Shown: positions 36,448-47,591 of the stretch, one piece after another
Numbering within the stretch: the stretch's first letter is position 1
Layout of the letters: each line of letters opens with the position of its first letter
Source of the DNA: Asterias rubens
Lineage: Eukaryota > Echinodermata > Asteroidea > Forcipulatida > Asteriidae
Assembly: GCF_902459465.1 (NCBI RefSeq)
Contig: NC_047063.1
Span: 23,047,055-23,111,054, forward strand
DNA length: 64,000 nucleotides
Direction of reading: 5' to 3'
Made by a program: the position numbers and the translations under genes
Notes under the pieces: generated by a model
The model's input: only the letters and a program-made list of their open reading frames with translations
Told to the model about the DNA's origin: nothing
The model's database searches: none

Positions 36448-37278
36448 TCAAAGAGGAGGGGGAAACAATCAACATTGTTTCAAACAAGTTAAATTATTAT
36501 TTAATGGGCAATCTCGGTAGGCTTGTTGGTAATAGAAAAATGAAAAGAATTGAAAAGGTCGTGGGTTCAACGAATCCCACCCAAATATTATGCCTGTGAT
36601 TTTTCACGGAACTCGGGTAATACAGTGCTAACACACATCGGTGTATATATGGGTAAAAACCAAAATGAATATTCTTTATCCCCGATGCAAATTAAACATT
36701 ACATTATAACATTAACATTTAGTACATTAACACTAGTAAACAACAGTCAATCTTTGTAATGCCCTAGACTTCTAGGTACCGATTAAACTTCCGTTGCTAC
36801 GGATTTTGTACACTGTTGCAATAGGTTTATTACATTGATTATAAAAATGTTTAGTGCATTGATTGCTATGTGTAGCCCTTAAGTTCAGCACGTCGGTGCG
36901 GATTTAAGGTAGAAATGCAAAATAAAAAACATTGTACGGTGCTCTCAACCAATCACAAGGCAGAAACTGTGCACCGGGTGTGACAGTAAATAACATCAAT
37001 CAGGGTCAGACACCGGTTAAGGAAGATTATGTAACTCGAATGATTTGTATATACCGCCCCCCTACCACCACCAACACGGAAAAGTTCTAACCCATGTTAA
37101 TAACTATACGGGAATGAACACGCGCACACAATCACAGGTATGTTTATCGGAGGACTTCTCTTTGTTCTCTCATTGTTTGGACATAGTTTACGGTTTTGTA
37201 CACAAAAATCTACCGAGGACTGTCACCGGTCCTCGGCTATCAATAGTAGACATGACCAGTTGTGACACCATTGTGCTA

Positions 37279-37563
<285 letters not shown>

Positions 37564-37801
37564 TTAAAACCAGAAAAACACTATAGTTGGCTTACATTTA
37601 TCTTTAGATCAAAACAAATCAATGTTCGAATGGCAACTTTTAAGACGAGGTGAATACTTTGAAAGAAATTGCAGGAACTGTATTACGTTTCAATATTTTT
37701 TAGTAAAACCCACTGGTACAAAAAAACTCTGATACAAACTTACTGTTCTTCCTTGTTTTCGCTAAAAAAAATTCCAATTAATTTGATGGGATAGAGTTAT
37801 A

Positions 37802-38148
37802 AGGACACTGTACACATTTGGTAATGGTCACAGACAACTTGTCCCATCACTTGGTGTATCTCAACATATGCATACAATAACAAACCTGTGGACATTTTGG
37901 TCGTCGAAGTTGTGAGATTATAATTAATTATTAATTATTAATGGAAAGAAAAAAAAAAACCTTGTCACACGTAGTTATGTGTGCTCTCAGATGCTTGATT
38001 TCGAGACCCTCAACATCTAATTATAAGGTCTCGATATCAAATTCACATAATTATAGTGGAAAATTACTTCTTTTTTGACAACTACGTTACTTTAGAGGGA
38101 GTCGTTTCTCACAATTTGTATACTACCAACAGTTCTCCATCACCCTTA
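37802..38148. mobile_element. Family A element truncated at the gene 3 splice donor
   Basis: The copy runs from GGACACTGTACACATTTGG up to TCTCCATCACCCTTAC, where the gene 3 Asp exon starts on the other strand. The last 50 bp of the element are absent. Confidence 0.65.
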
Positions 38149-38149
38149 C

Positions 38150-38424
38150 CCTGTGTGCGGCCAAACCCAGCGATGTAACACACAGCGGTGCTGTCGAAGC
38201 CCTTACTGCCACCCGCGTCCCAACACACTGAGTTGATGAACTGACTTTCCTCTGGTAGTGGACTAGCAAGCACCATGACGGCGATGTCGTTGTCATAGTT
38301 GCTGCGGTTGTAACTTTCATGAATGATCACCTGTGTCACGTAACTACCATGCTCATTGTTGTCCTCGCTGTCATTTTCTCTGTTCTTGCCCAGAATGACC
38401 TTCCAGTAAGCTGCAACGTTGCCA
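38150..38424 (-). CDS. Gene 3 Asp exon
   Basis: 275 nt, [18 protein letters not shown] through [19 protein letters not shown] to VCYIAGFGRTQG. The donor is GTAAGG. The adjoining intron sequence is a family A transposon truncated right at this donor. Confidence 0.8.
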
Positions 38425-38825
38425 CTGAGAAAGAAGGTTAAATTAATTCTATAATTGTCTACGTTTGTCACCAAAATCCTAGAAGATGTTCTCATAATCT
38501 CTGACCTTCTGAAGTTTATTTATTTTTATTTTTATTTATTTATTTATTGACATCCAACAGCGGAAAGCCGCCGCTTACAGGAATCATTAAAAACTATGTA
38601 AAAATATAAATTTAAATGTGAATATAAATATAACAATATATAACATTAAAAATTACACAATATTGATAAAAACATTATTATAAGTAGACAAAAATAGTAC
38701 ACCGAAACCCACATCAAACAGACCAGGGAATGCCAACAAGTACACAAACACACATGGACATTAAAACAAACACATGTGGTAAGAATACACAAACAGAACA
38801 ACACACGAAACCCCAATTAAGTACA

Positions 38826-38833
38826 ACAAACAA

Positions 38834-38890
<57 letters not shown>

Positions 38891-38891
38891 A
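38826..38891. repeat. GACA microsatellite
   Basis: About 16 uninterrupted CAGA units; open in several frames, which yields chance Cys/Val-rich peptides. Confidence 0.9.
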
Positions 38892-39080
38892 AAGAAACAA
38901 CACAAACACAAACAATAACTTTAACACAAACACACCAACAAACACCCCAACGAAAAAACAAACACAACAACAAACAGACAACTTAAAAAATAAAAAATAC
39001 AATAAAAACACTAATCACGATCTCGCCCGTACATCCGTGACCCAACGTATACCGATGTTAGGCCTAGCTCTTGCACTTAA

Positions 39081-39372
39081 AGATGCTATGTCAGATTTTC
39101 GGCCGATTTGACCCCAACATTTTGATTTAAAATTCAATAGGTATTTTGATGGGGGTCGAGAAAGTTACAAGCCTTTATTTGAGCCATATATCACGTGACC
39201 AATTTTTATGTGTTTTATAACAAACGTTTTAAATTTTTGTCATGGTTCCTGACCATTAACAGTAAAAGTGTCAAACTTTTTTTTCGTTAGAGCGGGTGAC
39301 ACTCTTTGAAATACCATTCACTCAAACAATTTTTTTTTTAATGTTTGGGGCCAAAAATCTGACATAGCATCT
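39081..39372. mobile_element. Family G TTAA element
   Basis: Ends AGATGCTATGTCAGATTTT and inverse, flanked by TTAA. A longer relative lies at 51,346-51,713. Confidence 0.7.
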
Positions 39373-39834
39373 TTAAAAGCGAAGCTGTAGTGTGCGTCAG
39401 TTCAAACTCTTCATGCAACTTTGTTAGAATAAGCCTAACTCTTGCACTTATAAGCGAAGCTATGTGTGCGTCAGTTCAAAATATTGATGCAACTTTGTTT
39501 GAATAAAACAAATTATATTTTTTACCAAGCCCAACATCCCGTTAAAACCATTCGAACAACTTCCTGTAGTTTGCTTGTTGTCGTTTTTCCAACCAGAGGA
39601 AACCAACCGGCTCTCCCGAATACATGAAAGGAAGAGGCACAGCAGGGGTGTATGAACAGAAATGACGATATTGTGGGTTGGTCCCTTTATAGGCCCTGGT
39701 AATTTCTCACTAAAATGCTTGAATTGAATTCGAAACTTTAGCTGAGGTTTCCAATTCAAGCATCTGAAAGCACACAACTTACGCGACAATGGTGTTTTTT
39801 CTTCCATTATTCTCTCGCAACTTCGACGACCAAT

Positions 39835-40125
39835 AGAGTTCAAACTTTCACAGGTTTGTTATTTTATGCATACATGTATGTTGAGATACAACAAGTGTGA
39901 AGACTGTTCTATGACAATTACCAAATGTGTCCAGTGCCTTTGAGTTCAAGTTTTCACAGGTTTGTTATTTTATGCATGTAGGTTATATGTTGAGATACAA
40001 CAAGTGAGAAGACTGGTCTATGACAATTACCAAATGTGTCCAGTGCCTTTGAGTTCAAGTTTTCACAGGTTTGTTATTGTTAAGTTGATATACGGGGGAG
40101 ACTGGTCTGTGACAATTACCAAAGG
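39835..40125. repeat. Tandem array of the family A terminal segment
   Basis: About 108 bp (GAGTTCAAGTTTTCACAGGT to TCCAGTGCCTTT) is present nearly three times after a partial family A element (39,700-39,940). Confidence 0.75.
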
Positions 40126-41116
40126 AGCTTCAAATTGCCTAAAAAGATGACACGAGGGGAGGGGAGCCAGATCTCGTTTTGTCTTGACCAGTTTATAGTG
40201 TTCTACTAAAGCCTGTCTCATGAAGAATTAACTAGACATTAGACAGTGTTTTATTTTCTTCTATAAACTTTAACTCAGAATTGGCAAAAAGTCCAAAATC
40301 GTTTCCATTTTAATTGCACATTCAAAGGATTGAATGTTAATTTTGGATAGCATTATTTAGTGTGCCAAAACATATGAAAACCCATAACTTGCCAAAAAGC
40401 ACAATCACCTTTGGTTTAGGTCCAGTGCACCCTTTAGGATGAGCACCATTTTGTTTGAAGTATATTTCAGTGAGGGGCCCCAAAACCGTCGGGGCAAAGT
40501 GGTGGCCAATAGGCATAAATATTGCACGACAACAATATAACATTTCAGGTAGCCTGTATAGAGCAATATAAACACTACACTGCAAATCTCGTCCGACGTT
40601 GGTCAACAATTTCCCAACATTTGTGCCCAACGTTGTTTCATATGTAAACTGACCACATAATTGGGCATAATTTAACCAAACAGTGGTTCGGCAAGACCGT
40701 TTTTCCAATAGTTGGGCAAACAGTTTGACAAAACAACAGGCTAATCATAATATTTCGACTGGCTAAACCCATTTCTGCTTTATACCTTTAAACTGTCTTT
40801 GATATCCTGACGAACCTTTGGTATGCTTAATAGAAAAGTTATAAGCTCAAAGAGGGCTTTAACTGTACATCGCGAAACTGCAACCCAATGTATGGGGAAT
40901 GATCAAAATAGCCCTATATCTCAAAGGGATTCTAATGACGCAATCTGGGAGAGGTGCAGAATTTCATATTTTTGTTGTTGCTTGCAGGGGGCGGTCAGAA
41001 ATGACATAGGAAATAAAGTCAGTAACGATGATACTGCAAGAAGTATAATGGACCGGTGTAAACCAGCCCGGCCCGTCATAAATCTGGGGTGTGCCTTTTA
41101 CATCCTGTCCAGATCC

Positions 41117-41122
41117 TATATA
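41117..41122 (+). promoter_or_regulatory. TATA box of the LKL-repeat gene
   Basis: CCTATATAGT is placed 136-141 bp before the ATG, implying transcription from about 41,150 and a 5' UTR of about 110 nt. No other candidate is closer. Confidence 0.45.
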
Positions 41123-41257
41123 GTACACACATTTCACCAGTGTTCACCATTCGTGAACATTCAACAACAAACCTCGCAATTGAAGAACTACAATCAACGA
41201 AATCTTTGCAGTCTACTTTGCTTAAAAACTGTGAGAGTCAATCAACTTTGAACAAAC

Positions 41258-41413
41258 ATGGCGAACATCATGGTGGGCTTTATAGGAACGTTGGTGATGA
41301 TGATGTGTGTGGTGACGTCATCAGAAGCGCACACCATACATGGACGCAGTGAGGCAGGGACCACACCGTCCGTTGGCCAGACCGATTATGACGAAATGAT
41401 GTTATCAGAAATG
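41258..41413 (+). CDS. LKL-repeat gene exon 1: signal peptide
   Basis: ATG in good context (ACAAACATGG). MANIMVGFIGTLVMMMCVV is the hydrophobic core and SSEA the likely cleavage site, followed by a polar segment ending DYDEMMLSEM. 52 codons; donor GTAAGA. Confidence 0.8.
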
Positions 41414-44400
41414 GTAAGAAATTTTCAAAAACATCTGAAAAGAAAACCGTCTCTTTATCCTCTGTATGCTCTTCTGGGCACGTTCATTTGTTTTCGTGAT
41501 TGGCGAAAACTGGCTTGTTTGCTTCCTAATAAATGGTTCCCAGATTGTTCGAGGTAGTAGGCTAGGTTAATGAATTTACTTGAGGGTAGCCCTGTGTTTG
41601 AGTCATTTCATGTGACTACACACTCATTATTGGCAGTAACTATTGGGTCGTAGTGGGGTTGGTTCATAACATTTTTATCAACTTGCTAGTGTTAACTTGT
41701 ACTCCCTTTTTCGAGATGTAGTTTGTTGAGTTTGCTTGTGGCCCTGTGGAGTCGTTTCAAGTGACTACACACTCATTATTGGCGGGGAATATTGGGTCAT
41801 TATAGTGGGTTCCCATGGTACATTATACAAATATTGACTGCTTCGAGTGCTTTGGTTAAAACTACGACTCCTGAGGTGATCCCCGGAGCGTTCTATTTTC
41901 CTAAGGCGCAGAGGTGATCCCAGGAGCGTTCTATTTTCCCGAGGCTAGGCGCAGCCGAGGGAAAATGGAACGGTCCGGGGATCACCGAGGGAGTCGTAGT
42001 TTTAACCATAGCACTCGAAGCAGTCAATAGTTGTTTTATGAACACCCCCAACAGAATATTTATCATCTTCGTACACGTATCGTTCGTACGCGCGTTTCAG
42101 ATACACAGATGCACAACTGATTGGGTTCGAGGTTGGTAAAAAGACGTCTGGGTACTGCATGCCTACCACACGGCAAACGACGCGCTATCACACGGCGAAC
42201 ATGCACTATAACACGGCCGCCGACTAGTATAAAACTAAGACATATCATGAGACGAGCTCTAAACCAATGAACATGCAGCATATTTGTAAGGGGTTTTATA
42301 ATACATTTTATTCAACTTGCTTATGTTAAATTGTACCTTTTTTCGAGATAGTAATTTGTTGAATTGGCTTGTGGTAGTCCTGTGGAGTCGTTTCAAAGGA
42401 CTATTATTCATTATTGGAGGGGAATATTCAAAAAGGACTACACATGCATAACTGGAGATGAACATTGGGTCGTATGGGGTTCACATGGTACATTTTGTAT
42501 TAAACTCTGTGTAATTTTGTCTTCAGATGACGTCAGAGGAGGAGGCTGAAGTGGATGACATGTTTCCTGCCCAGACGAGAGATGACCTCAAACTTGAACT
42601 CATCTTAAAGGCACTCGTGATCTTGAAGGTGAGGTCTCTTTACTTTGCCGTGACTTAAGGTTATTTCGAGATCCATTATTCAATATCTCTTATGTCAATC
42701 CAATTTCCCTGTGTTTTCTTCCCACGTTATCAGCAGCGTAGCGTGTCGTGGTCGAGCGGTCTACTAGTTCACCGGACCCCGTGTATATAAGCTCTGATGT
42801 TACTGGGTTCAAAACGGTATCATGCAAGCCACCTAACCATTATTGCTTTGTAGAAAGTTTGGAAAGTATTGCATTCTGCTCTACCCGACCATGGCTCACA
42901 CATTTTATGATACCCATGCTTATACAGCGTTCATTGGACAAAGTTACCAGGAAAATTACCTGGTAAGTTTGCTGCCACCTAGCGTTCGAAAGTCTCCATG
43001 TAAACCAAACTGAGGTTGACAGTCTGGGCCCATTTGAAATCGTAAACCAGACTATGTAATGAACGTTATTGCATACAGGACACTCTGATGTAGAGAACTC
43101 ATTATAATATCATCTGGAGGACAATTTTGTTTTTCGCGCTTAGCTACCTCCGATGATAGGTTATTTATTTAACTATTAATTTTGTTGCTGTTTTTGTCTT
43201 GTCAATATAGTCATATGAAAGTGATTCACCGTTTGTACCAGTTTGGTTGCCACCCTATGACAGCATGCCCGACGAACTCAAACTCCAGCTCATCTTGAAG
43301 GCGCTTATTTTGTTGAAGGTCAGCTACAACTTGTCGTGATCAAATCATTTAAAAAAAATAAAACAAGAAAACGAATTTAGAATGATAGGCATATACTTCC
43401 AATCACAATAATGTTTTGTTTTTATGGATACAAATAATTGTTTCGAACGTTTGATAAAAAAAAACATGAATCATATAAACAAACGAGTCATTGTCCGGTT
43501 GAGGGTCTCCCTGCAGCTGGTCGAAACTCTCGGTCCGATACTTATTAGGTCTTCCCTCTAAAGGCCCGGTCACACAGGCCCCGTTAACGCGAACGAAAAC
43601 GAGCACAATAAAAACGCACACCCTCGATTGGTTGCTGAAATGCTCCACGCAGAATACGCCCAATACGAGGGCGTGCCCTATTTATCGTTCTCGTTGTCAT
43701 TCGGCTCGTTTTCGTTCTCGATATCGAGGCCTGTGTGAACGGGCCTTCATACTGGTAACGTGATTCTTCCATGCTCATAGTTGGATTTGTTTATTTTGCA
43801 CTAATATTTGGATTTGTTGTTTTGCACTACAGAACAGACCACTTGACTCCAAGTTTGCTGGACACCCAATTGGTGAATTGAAACTCACACTGATACTGAA
43901 AGCCCTCTGGATTATAAACGTAAGTTTAACTTAAAGGCAGTGGACACTATTGGTTATTACTCAAAATAATTATTTTCATAAAACCTTTCTTGGTGACAAG
44001 TAATGGGGAGAGGTTGATGGTATAAAACATTGTGAGAAACGGCTCCCTCTGAAGTAACATAGTTTTCGAGAAAGAATATTTTTCCACGAATTTGATTTCG
44101 AGACCTCAAGTTTAGAACTTGAGGTCTCGAAATCAAGCATCTGAAAGCACACAACTTCGTGTGACAAGGGTGTTTTTTTCTTCATACGTTATCTCGCAAG
44201 GTGAGCAATCGAGCTCAAATTTTCACAGGTTTATTATTTTATGCATAGGCCTATGTTGAGATACACCAAGGGAGAAGACTGGTCTTTGACAATTACCAAT
44301 AGTGTCCTGTGTCTTAACTTTAGGCCGTGTCCGAATTTAAGGTTCCGGTGTCTTGAAATCTGTCCGACGGAGATTATGTCTTCCATCTTGGAAACTAACA

Positions 44401-47400
44401 TGGCCTATAAAGGAGGAGGATTCAAAAGAGGGCGCTATCAGTTTGCCGTAGGGAGGGACCTGAATCTCCGAGGACAAAATCTCTTACCACACTAGACTTA
44501 AATTCAAGTCTGAGACTGGGGGTATTTCTCTGCATCAGCCACGCAGAGTTCGCAGAATGTAAAGAAATAACCGAAGATTTGCTATACCACACACTCTAAC
44601 TCGCATCGATATAGGGCCAATTTCATAGAGCTGCTTAAGCAAAATATTTGCTTAAGCACGAAAACAGCTCGCTTATTTTACACATGTTACTGGCCAAAAT
44701 TTCCTGCCATATACATTGCTTATGACTTGTATAAAGCTGTTGTTTACTTAGCATTACAATTGAGTGGAGTCTTGGCCGGTAATCTGATTTTACTAAGCAA
44801 TGAATTTTTTGCTTAACCAAATTTTAGCAGCTCTATGAAATTGGGCCCAGGGTTTGATCGTAGGGCCCATGACGGAGGTTAATCTGCAAAGGGCGCTTTT
44901 TCAGGCAACAACACCCTCTTTTGCTAAACATGAAAACTTGTTCTCTTGTGACAAAGATGTAGACCGTTTCCTTCCAGCCCTTGCTTTGATAGACACAAAT
45001 ACTGGGCCACGAAAGTCAAATCTATTCATTGAATTAGAGAAGGGAGAACAGAATGTGTGGCGAATTGTACATTAATCGATGCCACCCATGGTTGTAGGTA
45101 TGCACTTGACTACACCGTTGTGAGGGTTTCGTTTTGACTGACTTTCTTTATTTCTTTGCTTATTATCAGGAGCACAACACTAACTTGGATATCGTTATTA
45201 GTACAGGGGATCTCAAGCTCGCCCTGCTGCTGAAGGCAATTGATGTTCTAGAGGTAAGACGAGTATACAATTTGCCGTGTTTAAAAAGAGGATGGTGGAT
45301 CATCCAAAAGATTGGGTTTCTTGAATAATGAGTTCGGCGCTCTTATCATTCCTTAAAGGCACTGGATACTATTGGTAATTACTAAAAATAATTATTACCC
45401 AAAAATCTTTCTTGATTACGAGTAATGGGGAGAGGTCGATAGTATAACACATTGTGAGAAACAGCTCCCTCTGAAGTGACGTAGTTTTCGAGAAAGAAGT
45501 AATTTTCCACGAATTTGATTTCGACCTCAGATTTAGAATATGAGGTCTCGAAATGAAGCATCTGAAAGTAAACTGTGCGACAAGGGTGTTTTTTTCTTCA
45601 TTAATATCTCGCAACTTCGACGACTGATTGAGCTCAAATTTTCACAGGTTTGTTATTTTATGTATATGATAAGATACACCATGTGAGAAGACTAGTCTTT
45701 GACAATTACCAATAGTGTTCAATGTCTTTAAAGGCACTGGGTATTATTGGTAACTGCTCAAACAGATTGTTAGCATAAAAACTTACGTGTTAGCGATCAT
45801 TGGACAGATGTTTATAGTATAAAACATTGTGAGAAACGGCTCCCTCTGAGGTAACATCGTTTTCGAGAAAGTATATTCCTCTCTTAAAAGAGAATTAATT
45901 TGATTTCGAGACATCTGAATTTGGTGATTTTGAGGTATCGAATTCAAGCATCTGAAAGCACACAACTTTGTGTGACATGGTGGTTTTCTTCCATAATTAT
46001 CTCGCAACGCTCGGCGACTAATTGAGTTCAAATTCGTAGGTTTTTTATTTTGTGCATATGTTGAGATACACCGAGTGAGAAAACTGATCTATGACAATAC
46101 CGAAGGTGTCCAGCCGTCGATTTCACCAAACTCTTCCTAACTTAGGATTAATCTTAGGACTTAGGACGGGTTCAGTTCCGTATCCAAATACGTAGAACGC
46201 ATTGAACTCATCCTAAGTTAGGACGGGTTACTCGTCCTAACTCGAGATAGGATTGATCCTACGTTTCGTGAAATCGACTGCAGTGTCTTTAAACCATCTC
46301 AGCTCCCTGGGAGTATACCACATGTGCTACAAATCTGCCCTATTCGGCTAACTAAATCAATCACAAGAACCATCTTTGCCCTCACAGATACCCATTTCAC
46401 CCCTGGGTGGAGAGAAACGTTTATATAGTCAAGTGTCTTGCTCGGGGACACAATTGTCACGACCGGGACTCGAACCCACACTCTGCTGAACAGAAACACC
46501 AGAGTTCGAGTTCGGTGCTCGCTCGCGCTCGGCCACGACACTCTTTTATGAAAAATTCAAGGCCGGAAGTTTCCGTTTGCCACACTCATCGTATAGGGAA
46601 ATTTCCGTTTGCCACACTCATCGTATATGGTTATAACTTCCTCATATAGAATTGCCTTAATACCAAACAGCAAGTAACCATACCAAAATTTGCTTACAAT
46701 ATTTAGGTTACCAGTCAAAATAACCTCTAGGTTGACACGGGTAAAATTCACGACTGGTACCCTACCCTGCTAAGTTTTTGTGTACAGAATATTGTTCAGC
46801 AACTCTATGGAACTGTGACCCGAATGCTCTGTTTTATAGACGATGTGACCTCTGACGTCACACGAAAACCATAATTCGCGCGCATACCGCCGGGCAAAAC
46901 CTTTATGTTTTGGCAGCCAGCTAGAAAGTAAACGCAATCTTACTATGACTACGCAACTCAGTGCCCGGCGAAACATGACGTAATAGTGTTTTGTCAACAG
47001 AGGGCGGTTTGAATGTAAACATAGGTCACATCGTCTATAGTTGAACAACTCAAATTGATGCAAATTGGTAAAAAACTGTTGACTGCATTGTTCTCTTAGG
47101 TTTACAGCGGCGAATACAAAGACATTGTTTTCTTCACGAAATCCAAGCAACAACTAAAACTAAAACTCATCCTACAAGCGATCACGCTCCTGAAGCATGG
47201 CAACTGGCCCAAAGACATCGACTTCTGGCCAATGGGTGAGAAGGAAGAAGGAGAAGGCAGCCAACCAGAGGCCACCACAACAGAGCAGACGACGCTTGCG
47301 TCTGAAACAACACCAAAGCTGACAACTGAGAAAACTGCAACGATTGAGGGCGCTATAAACGAGACTGTAACTCGCGCAAAACCAACATCCTACACGACTG

Positions 47401-47591
47401 AGGTGACAGAAGACACCACCATGGCAACAACCGCCACACCGATGATGACGCAAGGAAGAAGAGGTCGTGGGGACATACCGGCAGAAAACAAGGAAACGGT
47501 CACACGAGGAATTAGTCAAGTTTTCAAGTGGTTGAAATGGGTGCCTAAAGTCCATGTACAGCACAAAAAGAAACACCACGTTTTCCACTAA
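41258..47591 (+). CDS. Secreted exon-repeat protein with LKLxLILKAL motifs, unknown family (complete, 6 exons)
   Basis: The exons are 41258-41413, 42527-42628, 43211-43318, 43833-43919, 45170-45253 and 47100-47591. Every border is GT/AG and phase 0, giving 342 aa. Residues 1-24 are a signal peptide ending SSEA. Exons 2-6 each carry one copy of an amphipathic helical motif: DDLKLELILKALVILK, DELKLQLILKALILLK, GELKLTLILKALWIIN, GDLKLALLLKAIDVLE, QQLKLKLILQAITLLK. In exons 2-5 the motif ends exactly at the exon end, after a variable acidic or Pro-containing lead. The last exon continues into a Thr/Glu-rich, probably O-glycosylated stalk with one N-glycosylation site (NET), then GRRGRGD with an RGD triplet, then a strongly basic, Trp-containing tail (VFKWLKWVPKVHVQ and KKKHH). 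I do not recognise the family. A secreted oligomerising protein or a precursor with an acidic pro-part and a cationic C-terminal peptide are both possible. TATATA lies 136-141 bp upstream. Confidence 0.8.
41850..42020. repeat. Hairpin element in intron 1 of the LKL-repeat gene
   Basis: The arms CGAGTGCTTTGGTTAAAACT and AGTTTTAACCATAGCACTCG enclose a second hairpin around TATTTTCCCGAGGC/CCGAGGGAAAATGG. Confidence 0.62.
42527..42628 (+). CDS. LKL-repeat gene exon 2: repeat 1
   Basis: 34 codons after GTCTTCAG: an acidic lead (TSEEEAEVDDMF), then DDLKLELILKALVILK at the exon end; donor GTGAGG. Confidence 0.78.
42744..42960 (+). mobile_element. tRNA-derived SINE in intron 2 of the LKL-repeat gene
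   Basis: GTCGTGGTCGAGCGG (A box) and CTGGGTTCAAAACGG (diverged B box). Confidence 0.5.
43211..43318 (+). CDS. LKL-repeat gene exon 3: repeat 2
   Basis: 36 codons after CAATATAG: lead SYESDSPFVPVWLPPYDSMP, then DELKLQLILKALILLK at the exon end; donor GTCAGC. Confidence 0.78.
43562..43746. mobile_element. Small element with GGCCCGGTCACACAGGCC ends
   Basis: The right end is GGCCTGTGTGAACGGGCC. It lies in intron 3 of the LKL-repeat gene. Confidence 0.65.
43833..43919 (+). CDS. LKL-repeat gene exon 4: repeat 3
   Basis: 29 codons after TTGCACTACAG: lead NRPLDSKFAGHPI, then GELKLTLILKALWIIN; donor GTAAGT. A family A transposon starts 16 bp into the next intron. Confidence 0.78.
43935..44313. mobile_element. 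Family A element in intron 4 of the LKL-repeat gene
   Basis: Flanked by TTAA at 43,931 and 44,314; starts 16 bp after the exon 4 donor. Confidence 0.75.
44613..44847. mobile_element. Family H element in intron 4 of the LKL-repeat gene
   Basis: GGGCCAATTTCATAGAGCTG at the left and its inverse at the right. Confidence 0.62.
45170..45253 (+). CDS. LKL-repeat gene exon 5: repeat 4
   Basis: 28 codons after TTATTATCAG: lead EHNTNLDIVIST, then GDLKLALLLKAIDVLE; donor GTAAGA. Confidence 0.76.
45357..46288. mobile_element. Two family A copies sharing one TTAA, second one interrupted
   Basis: Copy one is 45,357-45,727 and copy two 45,732-46,288, with a single TTAA between. Copy two is split near its end by a hairpin element at 46,114-46,280. 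Confidence 0.72.
46114..46280. mobile_element. Small hairpin element inside a family A copy
   Basis: The ends CGATTTCACCAAACTC and GTTTCGTGAAATCG are inverted. CAG is repeated at both borders, and removing the element restores the family A end GTGTCCAGTGTCTTTAA. Confidence 0.65.
46310..46545 (-). mobile_element. tRNA-derived SINE, second copy
   Basis: Minus strand GTCGTGGCCGAGCG (A box) and GGTTCGAGTCCCGGTCGTGA (B box), then a body with TGTCCCCGAGCAAGACACTT. Confidence 0.65.
46835..47039. mobile_element. Small element next to the last exon of the LKL-repeat gene
   Basis: Inverted ends TATAGACGATGTGACCT and AGGTCACATCGTCTATA. Confidence 0.65.
47100..47591 (+). CDS. LKL-repeat gene exon 6: repeat 5, Thr-rich stalk, RGD and basic tail
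   Basis: 164 codons including TAA. It opens VYSGEYKDIVFFTKSK, then the fifth motif QQLKLKLILQAITLLK. A Thr/Glu-rich stretch of about 75 residues follows. Then come GRRGRGDIP (dibasic site overlapping RGD), VTRGISQVFKWLKW and the Lys/His-rich end KKKHHVFH. The acceptor TTCTCTTAG lies 60 bp after a hairpin transposon (46835-47039). Confidence 0.8.
   Translation, partial: VYSGEYKDIVFFTKSKQQLKLKLILQAITLLKHGNWPKDIDFWPMGEKEEGEGSQPEATTTEQTTLASETTPKLTTEKTATIEGAINETVTRAKPTSYTTEVTEDTTMATTATPMMTQGRRGRGDIPAENKETVTRGISQVFKWLKWVPKVHVQHKKKHHVFH

Noticed and set aside
38826-38891. CRISPR array
   Set aside because: Simple tetranucleotide repeat without spacers in a eukaryotic sequence; the other tandem arrays also lack unique spacers.
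38714-39011. Cys/Val/Leu-rich small membrane-like proteins
   Set aside because: Translation of the GACA microsatellite and flanking low-complexity DNA.
40823-41251. 142-aa plus-strand frame upstream of the LKL-repeat gene
   Set aside because: Covers the TATA box and 5' UTR of that gene; no domain and no splice support.
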